Below, in pieces: positions 1 through 7,145 of a stretch of DNA of 49,505 bases (position 1 is the first letter of the stretch; the number at the start of each line of letters is the position of its first letter). The translations under genes and the position numbers were made by a program. This stretch comes from an uncultured Pelagibacteraceae bacterium (GTDB taxonomy: Bacteria > Pseudomonadota > Alphaproteobacteria > Pelagibacterales > Pelagibacteraceae), in contig CACCHS010000005.1 in assembly GCA_902545825.1 (NCBI GenBank), positions 1-49,505 of the forward strand. The letters are read 5' to 3'. The notes under the pieces were generated by a model that did no database searches, had not been told where the DNA came from, and saw only the letters and a program-made list of their open reading frames with translations.

Positions 1-29
1 TAGTAAAAGTAAAATAATCTTAAATTAAT

Positions 30-1232
30 ATGAAAAATATAAAATCTGCGATTAAAGTCATCGATCTTTTTTCTGGTTGTGGAGGACTGAACGAGGGTTT
101 TAAAGATGCAGGTTTTAAAACTACAGTTTCTAATGATATTTGGGAACCAGCAGGAAAAACTTTTACCAGAAACAATAAAGACTCCAATTTTATTTTGGGT
201 GACATAACTCAAAAGAAGATAAGAGATGATATAATTAAATACGGAAAAGGTTCTGATGTTTTAGTTGGAGGTCCTCCTTGTCAAGCTTATAGTATGGCGG
301 GAGCAAGAGATGTTGATGATCCCAGGGGTAAATTATTTGAAGATTACGTTAAAATTGTTAAGGCAATAAAACCAAAATATTTTGTTATGGAAAATGTTAA
401 AGGTTTAATTTCTATGGAACATGATAAAACCAGACTTAATAAAAATGATCAAAAAAAATTAGATAAAATAAAAAATCTTGAGAATAAAAAAAGTGAACTT
501 TTATTGAAAAGAAAACAATCGAAAAATACAACAAAAATCAAATTTACAAAATCAGAAGAAAGACAATTAGAGGATATTAAACAAAAATTAAGCGAGGCAA
601 GAAAACTTACCTCCTCTTTAAGGGTTAAAGTTACTGAGACTATAAAAAAAAGATTTTTAAGCTTAGGCTATGATGTTCAAATTAAAGTTTTAAATGCAGC
701 CGATTTTGGAGTTCCTCAAAAGAGACAAAGAGTAATAGTTATTGGTGGATTAGATGGTTATCCAGTTAAATTTCCTGAGGAGACTTATAAAGAAAAATCT
801 AATGGAAAAAATCTAGAATTATTTAAAAGCAATTTATCTGACTGGGTTACAGTTAAAGAGGCAATTGAAGATTTAAAGAATTCTCCTGAGGATATTCCTT
901 TTAATCATATCTTTACTAAATGTGGAAATGACTTCCAAAAAAAAATTAATAAGACCCCAATAGGTAGAACAGTTTATGGTGGGTTTTCAGATGCTTACTT
1001 CAGATGTTTTCCTAATGAGCCTAGCAGAACCGTAAAAGAAAATCACGGAGGTGTGTTTATTCATTATGAAAAAAATAGATTTATGACACCTAGGGAACTC
1101 GCAAGACTTCAGTCATTCAATGATAATTTTATATTTCAGGGATCTAAAAGCCAAATTTTAGTTCAGATAGGGAATGCTGTTCCACCAAAACTCGGATATA
1201 ATATTGCTAATACTTTAAAAGAATTTTTTTAA
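30..1232 (+). CDS. DNA (cytosine-5)-methyltransferase
   Basis: A 400-residue C5-cytosine methyltransferase that transfers a methyl group from S-adenosylmethionine to C5 of a target cytosine. Visible motifs in order: IDLFSGCGGL (motif I, residues 11-20), GPPCQAYS (motif IV, catalytic Cys 84), FVMENVKG (motif VI, ENV 121-123), QKRQR (motif VIII, 230-234) and GNAVPP (motif X, 381-386). A lysine/glutamate-rich, probably coiled-coil stretch lies at about 131-200 between motifs VI and VIII, which is unusual for the family. The stop is 4 bp from the stop of the convergent gene at 1237-1968. With the two minus-strand genes it probably forms a restriction-modification system. The recognition sequence cannot be read from the DNA. 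Confidence 0.95.
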   Translation: MKNIKSAIKVIDLFSGCGGLNEGFKDAGFKTTVSNDIWEPAGKTFTRNNKDSNFILGDITQKKIRDDIIKYGKGSDVLVGGPPCQAYSMAGARDVDDPRGKLFEDYVKIVKAIKPKYFVMENVKGLISMEHDKTRLNKNDQKKLDKIKNLENKKSELLLKRKQSKNTTKIKFTKSEERQLEDIKQKLSEARKLTSSLRVKVTETIKKRFLSLGYDVQIKVLNAADFGVPQKRQRVIVIGGLDGYPVKFPEETYKEKSNGKNLELFKSNLSDWVTVKEAIEDLKNSPEDIPFNHIFTKCGNDFQKKINKTPIGRTVYGGFSDAYFRCFPNEPSRTVKENHGGVFIHYEKNRFMTPRELARLQSFNDNFIFQGSKSQILVQIGNAVPPKLGYNIANTLKEFF

Positions 1233-1236
1233 AATT

Positions 1237-1968
1237 TTATTTTATTTCAAAAGTTATTTTTTTAGGAATATTATTTTTCCATTCAAAAAAAATTCCAAAT
1301 TTTTTATCTTTATTTTTCATAATATAAAATAAATCTGCCATTTTAATGGTAAAATTACTTTCACCAATTGAAAAATCCTTGCTAACTAAAAATTCTGTTT
1401 TACTCGTGTTATCTAAATAGTATTTCAAAAATTTTTCAATTACTTCAAATTCTCTTTTCATTTGCCATTGGTGGATTGTATGATTATCTTGATCAGCAAA
1501 AATCATAAATAATTTTGGCTCTGTATGCATTCTTTGCTTTCCTCCGCCTTTATAATATTTAATTATTAACTCTGTTGGATTATCCAAATTCTTTAAGAAC
1601 ATTTTTTCTGACATACCTTTGAATGGATAAGTTATCTTAAAATCAAAAGGTTTATCATCTATAAAGATATCTTTAGTAAAAGATCTTTTATTTTCCTCGC
1701 CTCTAACCCTTTGGTGGTTTTCAAGATAGGATTGAATAACAATCGAACAAGCAAAATTATACCACCTATTTATTGTATACTGTTTAAACACTTCAGGGAG
1801 TTTTTTTTTATTAATCTTTTCATCAATTTTTTCAATTAGTTCATCGTAGTTGAAAACTTTAAATAAAAAATAACCATGGTTATTTAAGATATAATCAGAT
1901 TGCACTCTGTCCCAAACGTAATTTTCAACTTTGTTTATTTCTGTTATTAAATTTTCAATATTTTGCAT
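1237..1968 (-). CDS. Probable restriction-system protein, second gene of a two-gene operon
   Basis: A 243-residue protein I do not recognise by name. It starts inside the last codons of the gene at 1947-2648 (22-bp overlap), so translation is probably coupled. The middle has an FDFKITYPFKG segment (around residue 108) that could be part of a PD-(D/E)XK-type nuclease core, and several aromatic and basic residues (HQRVRGEENKR, KGGGKQRMH) suited to nucleic-acid contact. No signal peptide or membrane segment is seen. Its convergent position next to a C5 methyltransferase makes a restriction subunit the simplest reading. An accessory protein is also possible. Confidence 0.6.
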   Translation of the reverse strand: MQNIENLITEINKVENYVWDRVQSDYILNNHGYFLFKVFNYDELIEKIDEKINKKKLPEVFKQYTINRWYNFACSIVIQSYLENHQRVRGEENKRSFTKDIFIDDKPFDFKITYPFKGMSEKMFLKNLDNPTELIIKYYKGGGKQRMHTEPKLFMIFADQDNHTIHQWQMKREFEVIEKFLKYYLDNTSKTEFLVSKDFSIGESNFTIKMADLFYIMKNKDKKFGIFFEWKNNIPKKITFEIK

Positions 1969-2648
1969 AGATTTTGCATATTAAATCTAAATTTTTTATT
2001 TGGGCTTCTATTACTGTGTAATTGAAACTCACCCAATGAAATATTATTATATTTAACTGTACAACTTTCATTCCAGCTATTTAAATCTTTTGTAAAGCTG
2101 AACATATTAAAGTTCCAATTAAATCTGGATAAATTATTTTTTTGTATAATTTTATAATAAAAATTTGTTTTTTTTTGATATATCCATAATAAATAATCAC
2201 AAGTCATTAAGTGATTAAGATAAATTGGTATTAGTAAATTTATTGAATTAAATACTATTTGTTTGAAGTTATTTCTATCAAGGTTTCTTACATTATTTAT
2301 TTGAAGTATTTCACTAAAATACTTGTTCAAAACGCTCCAGCTGGATTGACCTACTTCGGATGGGCAAACTTTCATATTTGAATTTTTATTAGTTTTTACT
2401 GATAGAGTTTGTTCTTCACTTAGATAAAAATCAATTGAACTTTTGCTATGTCCTCCTCTTTCTCCCTCCTCTAAGCCTGCATGCCTTATTACCGAAGGTA
2501 GTTTTTTGAGAGCTTTGGCAATTAAGGGTGTTAGTATTTCTTCATAAGTCTCATCAGATCTGTCATTAAGATGATAGCTATCTAATCCACTTAAATCACA
2601 AATAACTTTTTCAGCAGACTGACCCAGCGTTTCGTTATTAATTGTCAT
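1947..2648 (-). CDS. Putative type II restriction endonuclease (PD-(D/E)XK-like)
   Basis: A 233-residue protein. Residues 68-90 read SKSSIDFYL then TLSVKTNKNSN, an Asp followed by a beta-strand and a V-K-T-N-K motif. This arrangement is common in type II restriction endonucleases with a degenerate PD-(D/E)XK active site. The GERGGHSK stretch just before could bind phosphate. It leads the two-gene minus-strand operon that converges on the cytosine methyltransferase. A perfect 13-bp inverted repeat lies upstream at 2701-2732. Assignment to the restriction role rests on this motif and on context; the exact family is not recognised. Confidence 0.6.
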   Translation of the reverse strand: MTINNETLGQSAEKVICDLSGLDSYHLNDRSDETYEEILTPLIAKALKKLPSVIRHAGLEEGERGGHSKSSIDFYLSEEQTLSVKTNKNSNMKVCPSEVGQSSWSVLNKYFSEILQINNVRNLDRNNFKQIVFNSINLLIPIYLNHLMTCDYLLWIYQKKTNFYYKIIQKNNLSRFNWNFNMFSFTKDLNSWNESCTVKYNNISLGEFQLHSNRSPNKKFRFNMQNLCKILKI

Positions 2649-2700
2649 TATAAATTTTTAAATTTTCACTTATTTTTCCATTTAACCTAGTAGGATAAAT

Positions 2701-2732
2701 ATTCTTTATAATAACAATCTATTATAAAGAAT
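2701..2732. promoter_or_regulatory. Perfect 13-bp inverted repeat between divergent genes
   Basis: ATTCTTTATAATA (2701-2713) and its exact reverse complement (2720-2732) flank a 6-nt spacer. The site is in the divergent region between the putative endonuclease (minus) and the exported protein (plus), so it is not a terminator of either gene. A dimeric repressor operator or a cruciform-like regulatory site is likely, and both arms contain TATAAT-like -10 words in opposite directions. Confidence 0.55.
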
Positions 2733-2804
2733 TATATTTTCATCATCAATTTATCAACAAATTTAAGACATAATATAACCTATCAAGTTTGTTGGATTAA
2801 ATTT

Positions 2805-3260
2805 ATGTACTTGAATTCTCTATTTTCGATAAAGTATTTAGTTTTTTTTTTAATTATATTTATGGTAATTGCTAATGCTAATGAGAAAAAGATCGATAAG
2901 GTTCTACCATTTGATTATTCAAATTTACAATCATCATATGTTTTAGATAATGGTAAAGAAATTTATATCGAACAATTTGAGCGAGGGGATAGGATATGGG
3001 AGTATAATTCTGATAATCGAAGCTTCAAAGAATTATCTTTTGTATGGAGCTTTATTGCTTTAGCCAAAAATTGCGAGGGAATAAAAGAAAAGAATATATA
3101 TTTTGCCAATAATTTAGAATATTATTTAGGTGGCGGAAGCATCATAGATAATCCACAAATTAGAATTTTTTCATTAGATGACCCAAGCCCATGGAGAGAT
3201 AGTGATTTAGGAATAGTGCCTGATATGAATTGGGCAAAACAATTTTGTGAGTTCTATTAG
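2805..3260 (+). CDS. Small exported protein of unknown function
   Basis: A 151-residue protein with an N-terminal hydrophobic segment (about residues 9-24) followed by ANANEKK, which looks like a Sec signal peptide cleaved near residue 26. The mature part is acidic, rich in Tyr and Trp, has two Cys (one in KNCEG, one near the C-terminus) and no recognisable domain. It lies between the restriction genes and the displaced tRNA-Leu promoter at 3294. It may therefore be the last gene outside cassette A. Function unknown. Confidence 0.65.
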   Translation: MYLNSLFSIKYLVFFLIIFMVIANANEKKIDKVLPFDYSNLQSSYVLDNGKEIYIEQFERGDRIWEYNSDNRSFKELSFVWSFIALAKNCEGIKEKNIYFANNLEYYLGGGSIIDNPQIRIFSLDDPSPWRDSDLGIVPDMNWAKQFCEFY

Positions 3261-3293
3261 TCCGTTTTCTTTTACTTTAAATACTTATTCATC

Positions 3294-3320
3294 TTGTTTA
3301 ATTATAAATATTAGCATAAG
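3294..3320 (+). promoter_or_regulatory. Displaced copy of the tRNA-Leu promoter
   Basis: The segment TTGTTT, a 15-bp spacer and CATAAG matches the region upstream of intact tRNA-Leu (9039-9065) at 25 of the first 26 positions. It sits about 20 bp upstream of a tRNA-Leu 5'-half remnant. I read it as the original promoter of tRNA-Leu, separated from the gene by the insertions at 3380-9124. The -35/-10 assignment is by eye. Confidence 0.6.
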
Positions 3321-3340
3321 CATTTATTAAACTCATTAAT

Positions 3341-3388
3341 GCTCTCGTGGTTAAATTGGTAGACACAAAGGACTTAAAAGCCGAGGGA
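3341..3388 (+). repeat. tRNA-Leu 5'-half remnant (left attachment site of cassette A)
   Basis: Positions 3341-3379 copy the 5' half of tRNA-Leu(UAA) (9086-9124) from the acceptor strand to the end of the anticodon loop, with changes in the acceptor strand and D-arm. The last 27 bp (3353-3379) are identical to 9098-9124 and 8177-8203. Immediately after the core the sequence reads GCCGAGGGA, resembling the 3' acceptor strand of the same tRNA, so the remnant could still form a 6-bp acceptor-like stem. The surrounding 3261-3582 stretch has no gene that I can support. Confidence 0.85.
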
Positions 3389-3402
3389 TAGAAGTTAAAG
3401 TC

Positions 3403-3427
3403 AGTCCATAGTAGTCCAAGGTAGTCT
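3403..3427. repeat. Three AGTCY words at exact 10-bp steps (cassette A left end)
   Basis: AGTCC at 3403, AGTCC at 3413 and AGTCT at 3423 lie on one face of the helix, starting 24 bp from the att core end (3379). The same array at the same distance occurs in cassette B (8227-8250). Likely binding sites of an integrase or directionality factor; this is inference. Confidence 0.6.
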
Positions 3428-3506
3428 AAACATCCTATAAAATCACATAACTTTAATTATGCCTTCAATTAAGATTAGAAAATAAAGCTTATTTAATTTG
3501 TTCAGA

Positions 3507-3537
3507 CTTGTACTAAACTTGTACCTGAAGAGATAAA
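3507..3537. repeat. CTTGTAC pair, 11-bp period, with AGATAAA (candidate arm sites)
   Basis: CTTGTAC occurs at 3507 and 3518 (the identity extends to ACTTGTAC, from 3506 and 3517), followed by AGATAAA at 3531-3537. Cassette B has CTCGGAC/CTCGCAC with the same 11-bp period and the same 7-bp step to AGATAAA at both ends. Candidate arm-type recombinase sites. Confidence 0.55.
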
Positions 3538-3582
3538 TTTTAGCAGTTAGACTCATTGTCGTAAATTTGATAAAAAGTATTT

Positions 3583-4359
3583 GTGAGTGATGAATTAATT
3601 TCAAAAGGATTTCGGTCTAGTACTACCTCTATGTATCAAAAGGGTTCTAATGAGCCTTTTTCAATAAGTAGATCCAAATTTAGTAATTTTATTAATTGCC
3701 CAAGGTGTTTTTATTTGGATAGAGTTAAAGGTTTAAAAGAACCAAGTATGCCTGGATGGGCATTGAACTCAGCTGTTGATGATTTACTAAAAAAAGAATT
3801 TGATAAACACAGGAAAGAGAAAACACCCCATCCAATAATGAAAGAATATAAATTAAATTTTATACCTTTTGATCATCCAGATATTGATAAATGGAGACAA
3901 TCATTATCAAGTGGTATTTCTTATTTAGATAAAGAAACAAATCTGTTAATCAAAGGTGGAATTGATGATGTTTGGTATGATTTAGATAAAGAGGAATTAG
4001 TCGTTGTTGACTACAAAGCTCAATCTAATAATACACCAGTTGAAACAAAAGCTTATTTGGAAAGCAAATACCACCAAGGTTACAAAAGACAAATGGATAT
4101 TTATGTTCATATTTTAAGAAATATGAATTTTAAAGTTTCCAATAATACTTTTTTTATGGTTTGTAATGGAGAAAAAACTAATGATGAGTTTGGTAATAGA
4201 ATAGATTTTAAAACAGTATTAGTTCCTTATGAGGCAGACCCATCTTGGATACCAGATAAAATTAAAGAAATGAAAAAAGTACTAGAGAGTGAGGATATTC
4301 CTGATTATAATATAGATTGTGAAAGCTGTATATATTTGGCTTCTGCAGCAACTTTATAA
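3583..4359 (+). CDS. PD-(D/E)XK nuclease-family protein (RecB/Cas4-like core)
   Basis: A 258-residue protein starting at GTG. The nuclease core is visible: GGIDDV (Asp 128), VVVDYKA (Asp 143, Lys 145) and QMDIY (Gln 170, Tyr 174), which is the RecB-type D, D-x-K, Q-x3-Y pattern. Two cysteine pairs frame it, CPRC at 39-42 and CESC at 246-249, positioned as in iron-sulphur Cas4/AddB-type nucleases but with a 2+2 rather than 1+3 distribution. A similar family with N-terminal CPRCFYLDR and LNSAVD motifs is widespread in environmental bacteria. It leads five co-directional genes. The substrate is unknown. An internal ATG at 3631, just before the conserved FSISRSKF, is an alternative start. Confidence 0.75.
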   Translation: MSDELISKGFRSSTTSMYQKGSNEPFSISRSKFSNFINCPRCFYLDRVKGLKEPSMPGWALNSAVDDLLKKEFDKHRKEKTPHPIMKEYKLNFIPFDHPDIDKWRQSLSSGISYLDKETNLLIKGGIDDVWYDLDKEELVVVDYKAQSNNTPVETKAYLESKYHQGYKRQMDIYVHILRNMNFKVSNNTFFMVCNGEKTNDEFGNRIDFKTVLVPYEADPSWIPDKIKEMKKVLESEDIPDYNIDCESCIYLASAATL

Positions 4360-4379
4360 ATAAAAAAGAAAAAATTATT

Positions 4380-4658
4380 ATGAGTAAATTACCAAAAGGA
4401 TGGACAGAAGAAAAAATAGGCTCCAAACAAGTCTTAAAAAAAATATATAAATACAAACAATCAGATTCTATGGATATGATTAATTTTGCTGGAGATGTGA
4501 GTGAACTTCCTGGTTATAAAACAAATATTGATTTCAATTTTGGAGATCAAAAAGGTGTTGCTTTAGTTTTTGATAAAAAAACAAATAAAGTAACTGATAA
4601 AGATATCAATTTAAGCAATAAGATAGAAGAACTATCAAAAAAATATAAAGTTTCTTGA
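4380..4658 (+). CDS. Small protein resembling pterin-4a-carbinolamine dehydratase, active site lost
   Basis: A 92-residue protein. The order LPKGWTEE, then IYKYKQ, then FAGDVSELPGY, then VALVFDKKTNKVTDKDINL follows the layout of the PCD/DCoH fold (GW near the N-terminus, an aromatic strand, a central helix and a D-x-x-L near the C-terminus). The catalytic HHP motif is replaced by PGYKTN, so enzymatic dehydratase activity is not expected. Its stop overlaps the TTG start of the next gene. The fold call is tentative; a structure prediction would decide it. Confidence 0.5.
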   Translation: MSKLPKGWTEEKIGSKQVLKKIYKYKQSDSMDMINFAGDVSELPGYKTNIDFNFGDQKGVALVFDKKTNKVTDKDINLSNKIEELSKKYKVS

Positions 4659-5068
4659 TTAATAATAAAAAAGAAGTCTTAAAAGAAATTTCAAAAATCG
4701 AGAATTTGAAAGATATAAATCATGATCTTTTTGATATATTTGAAAAAATAATTGAACTAAATGAAAAGAATTTATTACTTAAAGTTTATCAAAAGTTTAA
4801 AATTAAAGCTAAAAAAAACTATTTTGCAAACATAATATTATTACAATGTTTAGCAAAGTATTTAGGTGAGAAAAAACAAGCTTATGAAGAATTCCATACA
4901 TTAAAATTGGAAGATCCAGTGGAGTATGATGATATTTATATTGAAGCTCACAATCTTTTAAAATTATGTGATAGAAGTGAAGAGGAATTAGAAAATTTAA
5001 GAAGAGATGCAGATTTAATGTTTGGAGATGATGGTAAATTTATTAAAAATTGGACTGAAAAACTTTGA
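4655..5068 (+). CDS. Helical protein of unknown function
   Basis: A 137-residue protein beginning at TTG (4655) that overlaps the preceding stop by 4 nt, a typical coupled junction. No ATG exists until near the C-terminus, so the TTG start is the best available. The sequence is almost entirely helical heptad-like Leu/Ile/Lys/Glu pattern, resembling short TPR or HEAT-like solenoids, with an acidic C-terminus (MFGDDGKF). No motif is recognised. Its place between a nuclease-like and a GIY-YIG-like gene suggests a partner protein. Confidence 0.6.
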   Translation: MINNKKEVLKEISKIENLKDINHDLFDIFEKIIELNEKNLLLKVYQKFKIKAKKNYFANIILLQCLAKYLGEKKQAYEEFHTLKLEDPVEYDDIYIEAHNLLKLCDRSEEELENLRRDADLMFGDDGKFIKNWTEKL

Positions 5069-5077
5069 AATTTTATT

Positions 5078-5545
5078 ATGAAAAGTAGAATTAGAAAAAA
5101 TATTTTAAAACACTCTCCAGAAAGAATTGAAGAGTATGAATTATGGATAAAAGAAGGAAGACCAATAAGATTTGCAGTTTATCTATTACATGACTCATCT
5201 CCAGGAGTAAAAGTTAAAAAAATTGGTTGCAGTACAAAACTTTGGGGAAGGGTGTTTAACGGATTAAATTATAAATATTTTTATAATTTTAAGTTACTTG
5301 ATATTAAATATTTTTCTACAAAATTACAAATGTTGGAATTTGAAAAAAAGATTCAAAAATTTTATGAAAAGGCAAAAGTTAATGTAAATACGTACGCTTA
5401 TAATAAACGTTCAGATTTAGAAAACTATGAAATACCTAAAAATATAGAGCCAGTGCTTGCTAATGGAGGTAGTGAAAACTTTAAAGAAGAACTAATACCA
5501 AATTCTTTTGACGAAATAGAAGCCCAAATAAATACAGATTTATAA
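5078..5545 (+). CDS. GIY-YIG/T5orf172-like protein
   Basis: A 155-residue protein. Residues 31-60 read RFAVYLLHD, then VKKIGCSTKLWGRV, which follows the GIY-YIG/T5orf172 pattern (first strand with Y-L-L, then K-I-G-x-S, then a conserved Arg). A downstream Glu in LEFEKKI could be the metal-binding residue. These domains occur in homing endonucleases, restriction enzymes and phage proteins. Fourth in the 3583-6044 gene run, 9 nt after the preceding stop. Weak similarity; the C-terminal third is unassigned. Confidence 0.5.
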   Translation: MKSRIRKNILKHSPERIEEYELWIKEGRPIRFAVYLLHDSSPGVKVKKIGCSTKLWGRVFNGLNYKYFYNFKLLDIKYFSTKLQMLEFEKKIQKFYEKAKVNVNTYAYNKRSDLENYEIPKNIEPVLANGGSENFKEELIPNSFDEIEAQINTDL

Positions 5546-5552
5546 TTAATTT

Positions 5553-6044
5553 ATGAATAATACCCAGCATGCTTTAAGAGATTTAATTCATGATACATTA
5601 AAAAATATACAAAAGCATAAAGCAGGCGAAATAATTAATTGGACTTTAAGAAATCTAATAGCCAAATATTCTTTGGCTAATGATTATTATTATACCACTC
5701 AAAAAACTATAGATTTTATTGAACAGCAAGGGTTAGAAATAACTAATAGGGCAATTAGACTTAAAAAAAATAAAATAACTTTTGAACATCCTGTTCCATC
5801 CAAAGTTATAGCGGATGAGTTTATAACAAAGTATGATCCAGATTATATAAATAAAATTTTAGTCGATACAGATGCGGTAGTTATATTATCTCATGAAGAA
5901 GATAATATTCTTAAAAAGAATGGTCTGAATAAGGTTATGCCTAAAAATTGGAAATTTGGTGATAGTATTTTTGCAAGATATGATTTATGTGAAATTAAAG
6001 TTTTAGAAAAAAAAATTAAGATGAAAGGAGCAATTAGAAGATAG
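5553..6044 (+). CDS. Hypothetical protein, last gene of the 3583-6044 run
   Basis: A 163-residue soluble protein of unknown family that begins 7 nt after the preceding stop. The N-terminal half is helical and basic; the C-terminal half has FEHPVPSKVIADEF and ILVDTDAVVILSHEED segments that look like alternating strands of an alpha/beta domain, followed by FARYDLCEIK. No signal peptide or membrane segment. An AT-rich palindrome at 6058-6082 follows. Confidence 0.6.
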   Translation: MNNTQHALRDLIHDTLKNIQKHKAGEIINWTLRNLIAKYSLANDYYYTTQKTIDFIEQQGLEITNRAIRLKKNKITFEHPVPSKVIADEFITKYDPDYINKILVDTDAVVILSHEEDNILKKNGLNKVMPKNWKFGDSIFARYDLCEIKVLEKKIKMKGAIRR

Positions 6045-6057
6045 ATTAAAATATTAT

Positions 6058-6082
6058 AAAATTAAATAATTTATTTAATTTT
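6058..6082. terminator. AT-rich bidirectional hairpin between convergent genes
   Basis: A 12-bp inverted repeat (6058-6069 with 6071-6082) around one central base lies directly after the gene ending at 6044 and overlaps the stop of the minus-strand gene at 6071. It has U-rich tails in both directions but an A/T-only stem, so termination strength is uncertain. Confidence 0.45.
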
Positions 6083-6376
6083 TGATGAATCTATATTTAC
6101 TTTTCCTATATCTGTCATTTTAGGTAATGCCATAATGTAAAATTTTATCATTTCCAATTTTTTTTTATGCGGAATCTTAAATTTATCATCGAACATTTCG
6201 TAAATATACATATTTTCTAATGCGACAGGATCTTTAAAATATTTTTCTAAATTTAAACTGTTTACCATTGACCTTTTGAGATTTATCTCATCATCCCAAG
6301 AAACAGCATCAGGATTTTTATTTAGAGCTTTCTCTGTTATCTCGCCAATCTTTTTTAATGCCTCATCTATATTCAT
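6071..6376 (-). CDS. Small hypothetical protein
   Basis: A 101-residue acidic, helical protein (MNIDEALKKIGEITEKAL at the start) with no recognised domain or export signal. It lies 23 nt downstream of the CII-like regulator gene and is probably co-transcribed with it. Codon use matches the neighbours. Function unknown. Confidence 0.55.
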   Translation of the reverse strand: MNIDEALKKIGEITEKALNKNPDAVSWDDEINLKRSMVNSLNLEKYFKDPVALENMYIYEMFDDKFKIPHKKKLEMIKFYIMALPKMTDIGKVNIDSSKIK

Positions 6377-6399
6377 AATAATTTATTTTAGTAAAATAA

Positions 6400-6855
6400 T
6401 TATTTAATTGAAAGCTTTAATTTAGCTATTTTCTCTTCAACTTCTGAAATTGCATTAAATATTTTATCTTTTTCTATTTTGGATAATTCAACACCTTTAG
6501 GGCTATCTGGGTGAAGAGCTTTTTCTGTCGTATCCATTAAATATCCTATTCTTCCACCAATATTAATTAAAGTCCTGGACACATCTTCTATTTTCTCTAA
6601 ATCATTAAATTCTTTTTCTATCATTAAACTAATATTGTCTAGAAAAGGACTTCCATTTTGAGATCTTAATGAGAGAATATCTAATTTAATTGCATCTGAA
6701 ACATGAAGATTATGATCTTTATCATCTTGATCACTACATTTCCTAAAATGAGATATTGATTTTCCAGTAAATTTTTCAACTTCAGTTGCATTTAATTTTA
6801 CGATTAAATCTTTTAGAATTTTTTCAACAGACAGAGGATCACGTATTTTTGTCAT
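6400..6855 (-). CDS. Phage CII-like helix-turn-helix regulator
   Basis: A 151-residue protein. Residues 22-58 (NATEVEKFTGKSISHFRKCSD followed by HNLHVSDAIKLD) match the pattern of phage regulatory proteins of the CII type: a helix, a K-S-x-S-x-x-x-K-C-S turn with Asp-rich loop, then an L-x-V-x-D-A-I-x-L-D helix. The C-terminal 60 residues form charged helices suited to oligomerisation. It is divergent from the gene at 6924, and an 8-bp inverted repeat (6881-6908) sits between them as a possible operator. It suggests a phage or satellite origin of cassette A. DNA-binding role inferred. Confidence 0.5.
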   Translation of the reverse strand: MTKIRDPLSVEKILKDLIVKLNATEVEKFTGKSISHFRKCSDQDDKDHNLHVSDAIKLDILSLRSQNGSPFLDNISLMIEKEFNDLEKIEDVSRTLINIGGRIGYLMDTTEKALHPDSPKGVELSKIEKDKIFNAISEVEEKIAKLKLSIK

Positions 6856-6880
6856 AACTCCAAATTATTAGTTCTAATTA

Positions 6881-6908
6881 AGTGAAAAATAAAGATTTAG
6901 TTTTCACT
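6881..6908. promoter_or_regulatory. Inverted repeat, candidate operator in divergent promoter region
   Basis: AGTGAAAA (6881-6888) and its reverse complement TTTTCACT (6901-6908) are separated by 12 bp, placing equivalent bases about two helical turns apart. The right arm abuts TATAAA. It lies between the CII-like regulator (minus) and the gene at 6924 (plus), so autoregulation is plausible. Confidence 0.45.
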
Positions 6909-6923
6909 ATAAATTAACACAAT

Positions 6924-7145
6924 TTGTCTTATATATTAAAGGTGAAATATGAAGAAATCCCCATTTCTAAGTTTAGAAATAATTTTGAATATAAGATGTC
7001 TAAACTAAGTGATGAAAAATTAGAGCGACTTCAAAAAACAATAATTAAAAAATTATGTAAACTTGAAGCTGATACCTTGGATTTTTACGATTATAAAAAA
7101 ACAATTGAAAAATATACTAAGGAGGATGGTTTTGAAAATAGTTAA
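6924..7145 (+). CDS. Small basic hypothetical protein
   Basis: A 73-residue open frame from TTG (6924). A GTG at 6942 is an alternative start; neither has a good Shine-Dalgarno sequence. The product is lysine-rich and helical with no known domain. Its 3' end overlaps the next gene by 14 nt and contains that gene's strong AAGGAGG ribosome-binding site. It could be a real leader gene or a chance frame. Confidence 0.4.
   Translation: MSYILKVKYEEIPISKFRNNFEYKMSKLSDEKLERLQKTIIKKLCKLEADTLDFYDYKKTIEKYTKEDGFENS

Noticed and set aside
3459..3485. Short frame beginning MPSIKIRK, which resembles the first residues of some integrases
   Set aside because: It stops after eight codons and nothing downstream continues an integrase in any frame, so it is not evidence of a recombinase gene.
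6377..6404. Imperfect AT-rich inverted repeat between the two minus-strand genes
   Set aside because: One arm has an extra base and the composition is pure A/T, which is expected by chance in such spacers.
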